64,000 nt of DNA from Iris pallida (lineage: Eukaryota; Streptophyta; Magnoliopsida; Asparagales; Iridaceae), in contig JANAVB010009599.1 in assembly GCA_029216955.1 (NCBI GenBank), forward strand, positions 2,417,240 through 2,481,239, in the 5' to 3' direction. Each line of letters opens with the position of its first letter. The first letter of the stretch is position 1. The position numbers and the translations under genes are program-made. Below the pieces are notes generated by a model that saw nothing but the letters and a program-made list of their open reading frames with translations, made no database searches and was not told the origin of the DNA. Shown here in pieces: positions 12,197 through 24,220 of this stretch.

Positions 12197-13435
12197 TATA
12201 CAAAAATACAAAGCCAGGGCTCGAGCTCGAGCTTCCTAGGCGAGGTCTTAACATAGCTTCTCTGACCAATAGGTCAAATTTATTTCTGGGTTAGAAATAG
12301 AACCGAACATTTTATATTTCATTCTAGACATTATATATATCTATATATATATATATATATAAACATGCAAGGGGAGGGCTCATACTAGGGTATGTCAAGA
12401 CTGGATCCTTGAGACGGTCATGTGACCACTAGGCCGAGATTGGTTTGGTATTTGCATAAGGGATCAGCTTGAATTTAAACTATACCAAGGGCTAGAGTTT
12501 AGTTTCTTACTGAGGAAGAAGAAGGTGGTCGCAGTTACGTCGAGATTGTCATTGGCTCGTCGTCCTTTGTCGGCCCGAGCACGTCGACACAGTATCAGCT
12601 CCGTCAGAACCGTCCTCGTCGAAATTGGGAAGGTGGTTTGTCGATTGTCGACGAAGCTCGGCTTGTCGGCTACGGAAAGATGAGTGGAAGGGAGGAGGGT
12701 GGTTTGGCAGCTTTGCCAAGGTGGATTGTGAAAATGAAGTGAAGAGGGAGGGAATCTATAAATAGAGTTCATGAGTGGAAACATAAATGACATTAGGTTA
12801 GAGAGCTTGAATTGAGAGACTCTCTCTCCCTCTCCAGTTCATTCATTATCTTGAAATGAGTGACTCTTTCTCTCCATCTCCATTCAATGCAAAACTGTTC
12901 ATTCGTTACCTTGAAATGAGAGACTCTTTCTCTCCCTCTCCATTCAATGCAAATTAACGGTTCATTCATTATCTTAAAATGAGAGACCCTCTCTCTCTCT
13001 CTCTTTCTCCATTCAAATGCAAAACGGTTTATTCCTTATTCATATCTCATTTAATCCAATAGCTCCCACTCTCCCAGCAATTGAGAATTGAAACACTTAA
13101 CAAGTTATTTGCACAAAAGTCCTCCAATTATCCACCTATTACACATTCTAATATAACATATAGATATATGCATTTAAAGTACCACTATTTACACCTAAGC
13201 CTATGGCACATTCTTATGTAACATACAGATGTATGCATTTAAAGTACCAAAGCTAAGCTAAAGCTAAAGTTCACAATGTGCTCACAAAGTGTGCTGGAAG
13301 TGTCCGTGTGAATAGTACCATGCACCATGCATACTAGCTCCAAGCTAGCAAGTTGCTAGGCTTGTGTAGAACCACAAATATACACAAAATCAATCAATCA
13401 ATCAATCAATTTGGTTGGCACTAAGTAATTAAAAA

Positions 13436-13526
<91 letters not shown>

Positions 13527-14490
13527 AATTTAAATTTAATAATTCATCTTTAAATATTTATATAAAAAAATTAAAGAGTTACATAGAGATACTATAGTAA
13601 TTTCTAGTGTATCATTTCTCATATTTGTGCTAAAAGAGCAATTAAAATAGAAGGGATAACCAACAGAACATCATCCCCACATAAGTCTATCCTGATCATA
13701 TACATATCACCCTGGCAATCTATCAAGCCTTACTCGTTCCCAACACAATTTAGAAATTTCAATTCACCACTGACCCCTACAAGCAACCATCCTCACCTTT
13801 ATCAACAGGAACAACCTAAGCATTACTTCTCCTCATTTGAATCATTCCAACACATGAGCTCTCTTAACTCCATTATTATCATCGTAGCTATTCTCAAGAC
13901 TCTTTTTCTTCCTATGTTGCATGTGCTGGCTTCACCATTTCATCCATTTATTATTAAACAAAAATTATAACCAATACATAGCCATTTCACAAATATAATC
14001 ATCAAGGCCAACAGTGTTTCTTATTCAATCGTTTATTTAACCATTTTCATTCTCCATGCTAAAGGCTCCCATATGACAGTATGCTAAGGCGTTTAGTTAG
14101 GTTAAAATGGAAAGGAAATAGGAACTCCCATAATCTACACACTGAAACAGATAAAAAAAAAATCACACTACTCTCAACATAGAATGACAAACCTATATAC
14201 TATACCCATATATACTCGTAGCATAATAGGAAGCAGTCGCCACATATTACTACTGCACCCAGCTATTATATGGTAAGTAAATTCCATCCTCTACTAGACT
14301 CTTATTCCTTTATAACTTATACTCAAATATATTACATATTGATCCTATTATCCCTTCTCAAACTAACACACACAATTTTTATTTCTTTCCCCCTACTGCT
14401 CCTTCTAATGTGCTAGGCTGTTAGCTAACCTTACGTATTACTAAGGTGACTAGCTACCCATCATATTCTTACTATTAAAACATGGCAGCA
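12197..14490. other. Unassigned region: TATA/CT-rich leader, short tandem repeats, microsatellites
   Basis: No protein family recognised. A TATAAATA at about 12758-12765 is followed by roughly four imperfect 65-bp units at about 12812-13040 (each with GAGAGACTCTTTCTCTCC, then CATTCAATGCAAA). This looks like a promoter and leader, perhaps of a lost retroelement. An (AATC)n run lies at about 13388-13410 and an interrupted (TA)n at 13437-13522. The remainder to 14490 is AT-rich with no coding signal. Confidence 0.45.
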
Positions 14491-15625
14491 AGTTATGTTG
14501 GGTTTTGGTCTTTTACAAAGTGAATTTTAATCCCACATCGGCTAGACCAAAGGAGTTGTATCTCTATATATTAGCTTTGCTAGTTTAGAGATGCACATGT
14601 GGTGTGGAGGTGCACATGAGTGTGCCATGTGGGGTTATTTTTCTAATGGAGAAAAGGTTAAATCAACAATAGAAAGCATTCATGCTTTTTGCTCTTGGGA
14701 AATTTATTTCCATGGGAGCTAAGCTCCGCGACTCGGACTCGGGCTCATGGGCTCATGAGGTGTAATGTGGCATTTTGTGGGCGCACTTAGCACGCCAGGT
14801 TGCGCACAGGTTGCGCCGGTTGCGCACGTTGCGTACGTTGCGCAAGTTGCGCACGTTGCGCGAGTGGCGCAAGGTGGCGCATGTTGCGCAGTGGCTCAGT
14901 GCGCGGAGTGCAAGGAGCGCAGGGTGCGCGCAGTTAGCGCAACTTGCAGCAGAACGTGCATTTGCATGATCTGGGCGGTTGCTACATGTTCGGGATGGTT
15001 TTTACCACGTCCCTAACTTTGTGGCAACTGAACAGTTGCTGCAGGGCCTATATAAGGCATCCTCTCTCTCTCAAGGCTATAGATAGAAGTAATAGAAGCC
15101 ACCACAGAAAGTTTACAAAGTGTTTTTTAACACAAGTAAACAGAGAATTCAGAAGTGTTCTTTAACACAGTTCTGATCTTCCAGTAGCCTTTGAGAGAGA
15201 GGAAAGGCGCCGCACCAGCGTTACTTTTGCACGGGAGTTCGTGTCCATCCGAGGAGTCAGAAGAGCAGGAGTGTTCCAAGTTCTCCGACGAACTTGCTGG
15301 TTCCTGGAAGCTGTTCGTGTAGGACGAATAAAGCTTTGAACAACGGTAATAATTTATCCCAGCAGGAGTTCTTCCATCTTTCGCCAGTCACCTTCTTTAT
15401 TGCTACCAGCAATTCTGATTGTATCTTCTTTTTAGAAGTACTACGATCGATTGCTGTTGATTACGAAATCTTTTTAGATTCTCGCAATACTAAAACGAGA
15501 TCTTTTTAGATCTTTGTTATACTTGCGCAACCTTCCTAGAAGTGTTGCGTTGGAACATTGTTTTTACAATCGTTTCATCTTCTCAGTTTTCCATCGAAAA
15601 ATTGTGCCCCGGCACTAACAAGTTA
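14491..15625 (+). mobile_element. Solo LTR with 5-bp target-site duplication
   Basis: The LTR is 14496-15620 (1125 bp). It begins TGTTGGG and ends GCACTAACA, and AGTTA flanks it at 14491-14495 and 15621-15625. No internal region is present, so the element was lost by LTR-LTR recombination. Plus orientation is inferred from TATATAAGG at about 15051 followed by a leader-like stretch. A TCCCACATCGG motif lies near 14532. The superfamily is not determined from the LTR alone. I looked for a 5S-rRNA-like segment as in Cassandra elements and saw none. Confidence 0.9.
14785..14945. repeat. Degenerate GTTGCGCAC short tandem array inside the solo LTR
   Basis: A run of about a dozen imperfect 9-10-bp units of the type GTTGCGCA(C/A) in the U3-like part, upstream of the TATA box. 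It is much richer in CpG than its surroundings and produces spurious ORFs on the plus strand. Confidence 0.85.
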
Positions 15626-15631
15626 TGAACA

Positions 15632-16656
15632 TGTGAGGAAATGTGAACTACTCTCTATTACTAAACTTTAACTTAGTAATTAGTTATTTACATCTAACAG
15701 GTTCAGACTTGGGTTCTAGAGAGGAAAAGAGAGTGTACTAAGAGAGGTTGCTCAAGAGGAAGTCTGGGACTCGTCGGGCCACTGGAGGAAGATTCGTCAA
15801 GTCTGCATCTTGGAGGAAGTCGCCATCGCTGGAGTGACTTGTGTATGCGAAAACAAAAGTTTGATTACAAACGGAGAAGAGTACAAGAGTATAATTTAAT
15901 TTCTGGGGAAGTACAATTGTAGGAATCTGATCAGAAGACGATCATTTTATCCCTTGGACGATACGATGTCGAAGAAGAAAGCCTTTGGAGAATGCTGCAG
16001 CAAATGCTCAGGAGATTATGATCATTAGTGATGTTTTTGAAGTGATTTAAAACTCTATTTATAAAGTTTAGAGATAACTGTTAAGTAGTTATTCTGATTG
16101 GCATCCATTGCAATTGGTGCGCCATTCACCCAGTCGTGCGAACGGTTGGTTTAACTACTTGGACGCGTGACATTCTGTGAGAGAGATGCTCCTGGTCGTG
16201 GGCAGTGTCACATACCCGTTCTTCGAGATTAGTGTAATGTACGCCACGTCGTCTAACTGCTTCTGGATAATTTGATCAGATTGTGCCAACTGTTGAATGG
16301 CGCCAGGCGCTATTTACTGTTTAATGCACTCTGCTTAGTATAATGATCTTTGATTATCTCGTGCCAACTGCAAATGGCACGAGGCAGTTGTCAATCATTA
16401 TGACAAATCTGGTACAATCTTCTCAAGCGCCGTGCGTTCGGGATTTGAACAAATTTTTCTCGACTGATGTGCTGTCAATAATTATGGTAACTGTTTCAGC
16501 TTCTCGAGGAAGCTTGCCACGTGTCGGTCAGCGTCACCTACGTCCAGCGCCAACTGATCCGTGCGCCATCTGATGGCCAGCATCATTTGATGATTTTTGC
16601 TCTGTCGTCATTTATAAGTAGTGCATGATGATGATTATACTTTTTAGGCTTCTACA
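15632..16656 (-). repeat. 3' LTR of the outer Tat element (outer edge uncertain)
   Basis: The inner edge at 16656 is clear: on the minus strand the sequence reads ...CAAAATTTTGATGGAGTTCT then TGTAGAAGCC. The inner Tat 3' LTR likewise begins TGTAGAAGC after a purine-rich tract (56578). A minus-strand TATA box lies at 16056-16063. By analogy with the inner Tat, where the TATA box is about 325 bp from the LTR end, the outer edge should fall near 15.65-15.75 kb. I could not fix it, nor find its TSD. Confidence 0.55.
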
Positions 16657-16807
16657 AGAACTCCATCAAAATTTTCAAATTTTAGAAAGCTTCAAAATTT
16701 GAAATACTTTTAATAAGAAGCTTTTATGTATGATTGGCCCATGACATCATTATAACTGACCCCGAGTTTTGGGCGCGGATCACGCGACTATTACGATAGC
16801 TTTAGGC

Positions 16808-16815
16808 TATAAATA
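16808..16815 (+). promoter_or_regulatory. TATA box of the antisense gene in the outer Tat element
   Basis: TATAAATA 101 bp before the ATG at 16909, followed by an AGAGAGAGAAA leader and a CT-rich stretch. The inner Tat has the same TATAAATA 103 bp before its antisense-gene ATG (minus strand, 56323-56316), so position and sequence are conserved in two diverged copies. Confidence 0.75.
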
Positions 16816-16908
16816 GCCGATAGGAGAGAGAGAAAACACTTTTACTCAAATTCTCTTCTTCTCGAGCTCTCTATTTTCTTCAACTTTCGAAACTTCCGAT
16901 CAATCGAA

Positions 16909-19900
16909 ATGGCCCCGAAGAGAACCATAGCTGAAAAAGGGAAAAAAGTGGTCGGAGCCACTTCGCGCGTGCCCCCGTTGATGGTGTCGCATCATGTCAT
17001 ACCGTCGGCGAGAGCCGAGGAGACGAACCCCGCTCTTGAAGGTGAGAAAATCGATCGGAGAAGACGACAACAGAACGTTCGCGCCATTCGCGCGTAGCGC
17101 GATCAAGGGCCAACATCGACCGCCTCTTTCAAAGTATTGGTCGATGCTTTGCGCCATCTGCAACCTGTACGACCTCTTTCAGAGTGTTGGCTAAATCAAT
17201 CATAAAAAATGACGCCCTGCACCATTTGTCATGTCTTAAGCATGATGTGCCATTCGATGTGATCCACAAATCATGTGCTGACTGACTGATGTGCCATTGG
17301 ATTTGAGAACTGTCACTTTGCATACACCAATTGAGGACCGTTCTTCTCATCATGCACCATTCATGATTGGCGCAGAGTTTTTCTTTAAGAAAACAATCTT
17401 TTTTAAGATTTTAACTCTAAATTTTCTTTTGCAGTTGATATGAGAGAAGACCCTTTTGCCGAAGAATTAGCTTCTGCCTTCCGGGTGTCTGAGTATCAAG
17501 AAGATCTTTCTCATGTCCATTTTCCTTAATACAATCTTCCTGAAACTAGGAAAGCTGTGATAAAGTCTCAGGATGACAGGACTTTATTCTGTCTAATGAA
17601 TGGTGAACCCCTTATAAGCTTGAATTAGGTTCCCCATAAGAAACCAGCCTTCTTATTTGGTGAAGCTATCAAGAAAGATTCTCAGCCTAAATCGAAACGG
17701 GAAAAACGAGTCTATCAGAGCGAAAATAGACTAATATGTCTCACTGATATGACGAGACATCTGTCCCTATCCTGTTATGCCCATACTAGCTATCCTTGAA
17801 ACATGGCATGGGATCTGACTCCTTTTCAACAGGCCAGATTTGGAAGGATATGCCACAGACTAGGTCCTCAAAATAGAGACATATTCTTCAGTTCGTTGGA
17901 GAGGAATAACACCTACTTGAGAGGCCTATAAACCAAGCTGTGTGCCTCCTAAGGATTCATCTCTGATGATTCCAGTTAGGATACCTTTCTTTGTGAACTT
18001 GTTTGCTAAGGCTGAAGGAAAGTAGCCGGCTCAGAATATGAGATTAACGGGTTTGATGAATCCATATATAAAACGCTGGAACCAGCTTTCAATCTGGACT
18101 TTAAACAACTTTAGAGACGAGGTGCTTGATTTAGAGCTTTATGAACCTATTTGGACTACTTCCTGCAGAATTCGCACCAATTCCAATTTGTTTTTGGCCT
18201 TGGTAGAAAGATACAACAGTAAGACGGGCACTTTTGTAACCCCTCGGGGAGAGATAGGCTTCGCCCTTCACGAAATGCAATACATCTCTCATCTGTCAAT
18301 GGGTGAAAACCCATATGAAGAGTATGTGCCAACCAATAAAGAATTTGACGCTTTAGCCGAGAAAAACCTGAAAATGGCGGCAGTCTTCGACGAGTTGTTA
18401 TGCCACTTCATGATCTGCACCATTCTATACAAGAGTTATGCAAAGGGGACGTGTTATTTGTCCAAATGGTTGCTGTATCTATTTTTGGGCCACATCCAGG
18501 AAGACAAGGTGCAGGAACACGTAGATTGTGAGCCTCGCTTTTTTGAACCACTTGACCGCAGTACTATCCAAAAATTGATAAAAAGGTCAAGTTATGTTGA
18601 CAATGAGCTGAAGGAGGATTGGCGTGAGTTTACGCTGGTACTCCCATCGAGACTTATATAAGACAAGGTGATAGACAGATGTCTCGAGAGGCTACTCTGG
18701 TAGGTTTCCTCTTATTGTGGCTACGACGGTTTATGGTCCCTGGAGCCAGTGTTGTTGATAGGATCCACCGAGGTGTACTATTTGCCACTGTGCGTTTAAT
18801 ATTCGGATATAAGATGGACATTCTTTCTGTGATAACTTGCCGGTTGCACAGGTCTTCGTTCACAGATGACATGATGATGGATCCCAGTACTCGAGACGGG
18901 CTTTCTCGTACTGAGATGACATATACTTATTTGTTCAGCTGGTTGTTGCTACACAATCCCATTCTGATGGATCCTGCTCTAGGTGTCGTAGGAGGAGACT
19001 TCATCACATGCTATGCCACATCTCGGTAGAAAGTAAACTCTCTTACTGATTGCCGAAAAGCATTAAATATGGGTTCTGAATGGATGTTCTATTATGTTCC
19101 TCCACCTCCTGGAACTGAGAATCTTCCTCCTTTGCTCATGGACTTAGAGCCTATGGGTGCTCGTCCACCACCAGTTGCTTTTATGAGGTTGAAGATGATC
19201 AGACCCTCTCATATAATATATCGGTTTGGGGGTGAGTGTTGTCTGGAATCTTATCTGCCTAGCCGATTTGCCCGCCAGTTCAATTATGATCAAATGTACG
19301 TCGGCAACGCAACCACCTGCTAAAAGCCTCCATATATCTGATCGATGGTGCTAGAGTGTGAAGATATTATAGTGCCAGGAGTACTAAGGCTACATTCTCA
19401 ATGCCCTCTACTACTCTTAAAGTGGGTCCGCATATGTTATATACATACACAAACTTTTATACTTCGGCCAATACCTTCTTCGAAGGCTTCAATTTGTCTG
19501 ATAGTTTTGTTAGTGTCAGACGATCAAGAGCAAGGGCCAAGGCCACCATGGAGTTCAGAGAGGCTGAGGAAAATGCTCATGCTGATGAACCTCTTAAAGC
19601 TACACTTGTCGGTCTTCCTGACGAAGTGAATAATCCGCTAGAAATCTTCTCAAGAAGCAGAAAGAGAAATCTCCTACAAAAGGGGCTAGTAAAAGACGAA
19701 AAGTTAGGGAATTAACTACCCAATCTGCCCCAGCTAAAACTCCTTCTCCCCCTAAGGCTCGGGGTAAGAAAAAGAAAGAAGCAATTGTTATTATTGGACA
19801 GCCCGTAGCGAGGACGAGATCCCAGACACGACAGGTTGAAAGAGGGATTTCTTTTGAGGGAACGGGGACAACTCCTCCAATCCCAAAAGAAAGCAGAATT

Positions 19901-22030
19901 CCTACCGAAGAGACCCGTAGAGGGCCTGATGTACGTGATGAACCTTCTGGATATGAGGGATCTCCTCCAATACCGCTCAAGCGCAAAACAAGGAGAAAAC
20001 TATTGGTAACTGAAGTTGTGTAGCAAGAAACTGCAGCTTCGTTTACTTCCTCAGTGCTGGGGCAGTCTCCTGGTCAACCGGAATCGTCCTTACTGTCGTA
20101 AGACCCACTGTCTCCGAAAGGTGATACTCTTGACATTCCAGGTATTAATTCATTGGGCATTTTTGTTGATATATGTTTTCTATTTGCAAAGACTCTAACA
20201 ACGAATATTCTGGCTCCAAATGTTGCAGAAGATACTCCTTCGATTCCTATTTTGAAACCAGTATTTATGAGGATCACTGTTCCTGTTACTGCACTTGCTG
20301 CAGCCGAAATAATGTTACCATCCCCTACTAATGATCTTCCGGAAGTCACAACTCCTGAAGAAACATTACCTTCGGAGGACGTTCCGAATGTTCCAGCTCT
20401 CTCTATAGGCCAAACTTCTGTACTCGCTCGAGAAGACAAGAAGATGATAGAAGCGCTAGATGGCTGCGACTTTGATGACGATCTGATTGAAGAAGAACCC
20501 ATAAATGCTTCTTCTGATCTTGATAAAGCTGAAGTAAGCTAAGGTCCAAAACAGAGCCAGAAAGATCAGGACTCGACGGTCAAGAATGGCCTTATTGCTA
20601 GTGAGAATGAATATAAGAGCCACCAGAGCTTAAAAGATGACACTCAGAATCTCGATGAACCATAAGGTGATGAGAATTTCGATATAGATATTGAGGGCGA
20701 TGAAAGCCCAGGTGATGACAGGGAGGGTGATGTTGATATCGAGGGTGATGAGAACCCTAAAGAAGTTAATATTGAGGAGATCCAGACACCAGCTGAACAT
20801 ATTTTTGAAACGAGAGGGGTAGAGGTAGTAGCCCCAGGTATCCAGGCTGAATTAGGGCTGACATCAGTCGTTTCATGTCAGGTGGTTCTGAAGCTGGAAG
20901 TAGTCAGGCGACCGTCTCTGAGAACACCATGGCGAGGCTCATTACAGAATGAGAAACTGCACCTCGTGAGACTCTATATGTGTTGCCGAACTCAGGTAAA
21001 TTTATGACTTTATTTACCATTGCACTTTAATGCTGTTAGACGTGATGTATAATAATTATGCTTTTGATTGTAGAGGGTCACGTGGGGACTATTGTTGTAG
21101 CCCTATTGACATCTACGACCTTAAGCTTCAGTTCCACCATGGCTCCCCTAGACACGGGGACTCATACTTCAGAAGGAAGCTCCTCAAGAATGCCTACGCC
21201 AAAATCTCCTGGTGCACAAGCTACAATATCCATTTTCTATAGAAAGAGGAGTTGTTGGCGAAGTAGCGACACCTGGCGTATCGGCAATGACAAATAGCCT
21301 CGTCGAGACATATACAAGCGCCTGCTTTCTCTCCCTGAATACTCTTATTTAGATGGCCTTGGAGAAAAGCCACCTTTATGAATCAGTAAGGAGAACTGCC
21401 TCTTTTGCGATTGAAGCAATACGCAATATTGGCGATATTGAAAGAGTCAGCTTTTTGGAGCATATCTTGGATGCGCTTGAAGAGCCTATCAAATCTTATC
21501 AGGATTTGATAAGAGGCAACATTCAGAGACTCGTAGATGTTGAATGTGAGATAATGGCTCGTAAATATGAGGCATGATAGGCAGCTTTGAAAGATTCTAT
21601 AGTTGCCTTCACAGTACGATCTGAAGAAATAGAAATAAGCATTGCCGAAACTACCTCTGCCGTTGAGCGTTACAAGACTGAAGCCACAGAGACAAAGAAA
21701 GAAGCAGCTGAATGCTAAACTCGTCTTCAAGAGCTGGAAGCTGAGATAGCCAAGCTTCACGAGGTGATCACAACAACCAAGAAGCGTAAAAAAGAAGTGC
21801 TTGAACTGCATCAAATTGCCGCAAGTCATCTGGATAATCTGATGAGGCAGCAAGATGAATTCGTCCAAGTTCAGGGTGCAGAAATTGAACGCCAAGTTAA
21901 CTCACTGCAACCTTTTAACCCAGAGTCTAGAAAAAATTTGGCCAGGCAAAGGGTGATTAACTCCAGAATGGAGCAAGCTGAATCCTTGAAGAGGTTGATC
22001 ACCGATCTTAGTACCCAGCCTTCGAAATGA
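16909..22030 (+). pseudogene. Antisense gene of the outer Tat element: PMD-like and coiled-coil protein, decayed
   Basis: It runs opposite to the element's gag-pol. Exon 1 is 16909-17041 (MAPK start, basic). Intron 1 is 17042-17434 (GTGAGA...TTTTGCAG, phase 1), and exon 2 starts at 17435. The region 18038-18661 (LNNFRDEV..., TGTFVTPRGEIGFALHEMQY, NPYEEYVPTN) parallels the inner Tat protein and resembles the plant mobile domain, a fold also found in MAIN/MAIL1 proteins. A block at 19250-19300 (YLPSRFARQFNYDQM) is also shared. A low-complexity acidic part follows. A further likely intron is 20996-21073 (GTAAAT...TTGTAG). The end, 21353-22030, is a long coiled coil. Many stops, several explainable as C to T, show it is dead. 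The function in the element is unknown. Confidence 0.7.
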
Positions 22031-22583
22031 AATTATCAGATTGTGATAACTTTTTTGTTTTGAACATTTTGATGAATGTAATAATTTTCACGTCGTTGAA
22101 TGAAAACTGATGATCTTTTGTGGCTCTATTACTTATTACGTATCTGTTTGAGACACAAGCAATAGATAGGAATAATAAATATGTTCAGAGGTACTGGACA
22201 TGACATATCTCTTGAAAATAATAATACTTATTATATCTGTTCAGAGGTAATATGGACATGACAGAATATAACTTGAAATATTATCATTTCTGAGACGACA
22301 TCATCATAGGTAATGTGGACGTGACGAGTCGTTAATATAGATAGCATAATTCAGAGGTAATCTGGACATGAATTCATAGATATATTGATTATCCTTGTGC
22401 CAAATGGGACTCAAGGATAGGATTTCTCTTAAAGCATTTGGGTTTCAAAAGATGATATTTGTGATAATGTAGCAGATGTTGTGTATCAATGAGGACGTAT
22501 CATAAGATCTGGATAGACTCTGCTGGGGATTTCAAAGATTTTGAAGTATGTACAATATTTGTCATAAAATATAATACACACTT
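22031..22583. other. Convergent intergenic region of the outer Tat, with hairpin array
   Basis: Lies between the stop of the antisense gene (22030, plus) and the integrase stop (22584, minus). Four head motifs related to TCAGAGGTAATGTGGACGTG occur at about 22185-22202, 22241-22260, 22300-22323 and 22351-22370. Each is flanked by a short inverted repeat: ATATGT/ACATAT, TCTGT/ACAGA, ACGAC/GTCGT and AATTCA/TGAATT respectively. A further perfect stem, ATCCTTG/CAAGGAT, is at 22391-22418 with a different loop. The inner Tat has the same motif, reverse-complemented relative to the window and so in the same orientation relative to the element. Confidence 0.8.
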
Positions 22584-23223
22584 TCAAACATGGTACTTCT
22601 TCAGAAATTTGTCGTTGATAGGCATCATAGCGATTCGGCCATCCATCCCTGATAGTTGATAAGCTCCGTTAGAGAAAACTTTGCTTATAATGTAGGGACC
22701 ATCCTACTTTGGTTCGAACTTGCCCTTACTCATGTTTGTCATAGTCATAGGACGTCTAACGGTAAGGACTAGCTCATCTTTTTTGGAATGCTCGTACTTT
22801 GACTTTAAGGTTGAAGGCTTTTGAGATACAAGCTTGATATAGCTCGATGTATTGTTGAGCTAGTAGCCGCTTCTCGTCAAGTGCTTCAAGCTCTTGAAGT
22901 CGAAGACAATTATTATTTTTTGTTGTGAGCTCGTTGGCAATAGAAATACTTAGAGAAAGGATTTGAATCTCTAATGGCAGGACAGTTTTGCATCCATACA
23001 CCAAAGAGAAAGGTGTACAACTAGTCGGAGTGCGTACGGTAGTACGGTAGGCCTATAGACATTTTCCAAGCTTTTCACTCCAGTTACGTTTATTGGTAGA
23101 AACAAACTTCTTGAGAAGCTTGATGATCGTCTTGTTGAATGTTTCTTCTAAACCATTAGCTGTGGGATTAAAGGCTGTAGAAGGAATATTATTGATCCGA
23201 TTGTCATCACAGAATCGAGTGAA
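22584..23223 (-). pseudogene. pol: Outer Tat integrase, C-terminal part
   Basis: Continuation of the pol broken at 60846. It shows the integrase core end with the Glu region (NPTANGLEETFNKTI), the RTTVRTPTSCTPFSLVYG segment, and the helix-rich tail (LEALDEKRLLAQQYIELYQA). The typical C-terminus ends at the stop 22584-22586 (INDKFLKKYHV). It has a stop where the inner Tat has Trp (LGECLWAYRT), and frame damage near 22780. The neighbouring CTTCT (23224-23228) is the left copy of the Copia TSD, so the Copia element interrupts integrase between its second Asp and its Glu. Confidence 0.88.
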
Positions 23224-23228
23224 CTTCT

Positions 23229-24166
23229 TGTTGACACAAAATCACAGTCAACCAAATATTGATACAATTGATAATATGATACTTGTAATATTTCAATACG
23301 ACACATGAAGACTGAACTCAGTACAAGACGGACGACGACTCGTACCTGCAGTGCTCAAAGTTTTGAGTCTGTATTTTATACTTTTTTTGAGTCTAGACAT
23401 ATGTAAACTGAGTCGTACTGAGCAATTTGGGACTTAACCTATACCTATACCACAAACCACAAGCTCCACAAAAATTAAAGTAGCCTATTAGCCCTCTGGA
23501 CCAGTTCTGTCTCATGGAGACAGAGTTCGGGCCGAACTCTGGCTCCACACAAAGTTCGGGTCGAATTCTTTCCCCTAAAATTCAGGACCCTAATTTTTAG
23601 TGTTGGCTGGATGCTAGTTGTCCAACGGCCAAAAGTTTGAATTTGATCCAGAATTTTGGCCGAATTCTGCCTACCTAGAAGCCTATAAATAGGCCTTGAA
23701 TTCTCTCATTTTCATTCATCCAATCTTCTCTTCTCTTCTCTCTAAAGCCTTATACAAGCCATACCCTTCTCATCTACTAGCCACAAGCTTCCTAAGCCTC
23801 AAAGTGCTCAGTACTTTTCAGTTAGGAGTTTGTGCAAGAGTTCAAGAAGTCGCTTGAAAAATTCCAAGCATCGCCACTGCAATCTCTGTAAGAAGTTAAC
23901 GTGCTCTTCTGAAGAAAAGGCACGGGGTGTAACTACTATTTCACAAATAGTGGATTTAATCCTGAGCTAGAGTTCTCAAGCCTGGACTAGTCCTCCACGA
24001 GGGAAACCAGGTTAAAATCGGCTGTGTTTGCGTATGCTTTCTCGCTCTTTATTATTTCCGCATTTACTCTGATTATTTACTGTCGATGAAAGAGTTTAAT
24101 TTTTAATTGGACATTATTGTCATAAACTCTATTCATTCCCCTCTAGAGTTGCCTATTTGTTCTTCA
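23229..24166 (+). repeat. 5' LTR of the Copia element (938 bp)
   Basis: It starts TGTTGACACAAAATC and ends TTGTTCTTCA just before the primer site. A TATA box TATAAATA is at 23684-23691, followed by a CT-rich leader. The U3 holds two adjacent palindromes at 23522-23540 (AGAGTTCGGGCCGAACTCT) and 23551-23569. Confidence 0.95.
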
Positions 24167-24168
24167 AT

Positions 24169-24180
24169 TGGTATCAGAGC
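24169..24180 (+). other. Primer-binding site complementary to initiator tRNA-Met
   Basis: TGGTATCAGAGC two bases after the 5' LTR. This is the standard primer site of plant Copia elements. Confidence 0.95.
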
Positions 24181-24220
24181 TATGTTCTCTCAACAAGGAC
24201 TAACATCCTAGAGCTGATCC

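Noticed and set aside
14765..15016. ORF of 83 aa, Val/Ala/Cys-rich
   Set aside because: Translation of the GTTGCGCAC array inside a solo LTR; repeat-driven, two frames equally open.
14496..15620. Cassandra TRIM carrying a 5S rRNA-like promoter
   Set aside because: Neither 5S A-box/C-box text nor 5S-like sequence was found; the LTR is also too long.
14491..16656. Solo LTR as an insertion within the outer Tat LTR
   Set aside because: The outer edge of the Tat LTR seems to lie just right of 15625, and no matching LTR text was found left of 14491, so adjacency rather than nesting is the safer reading.
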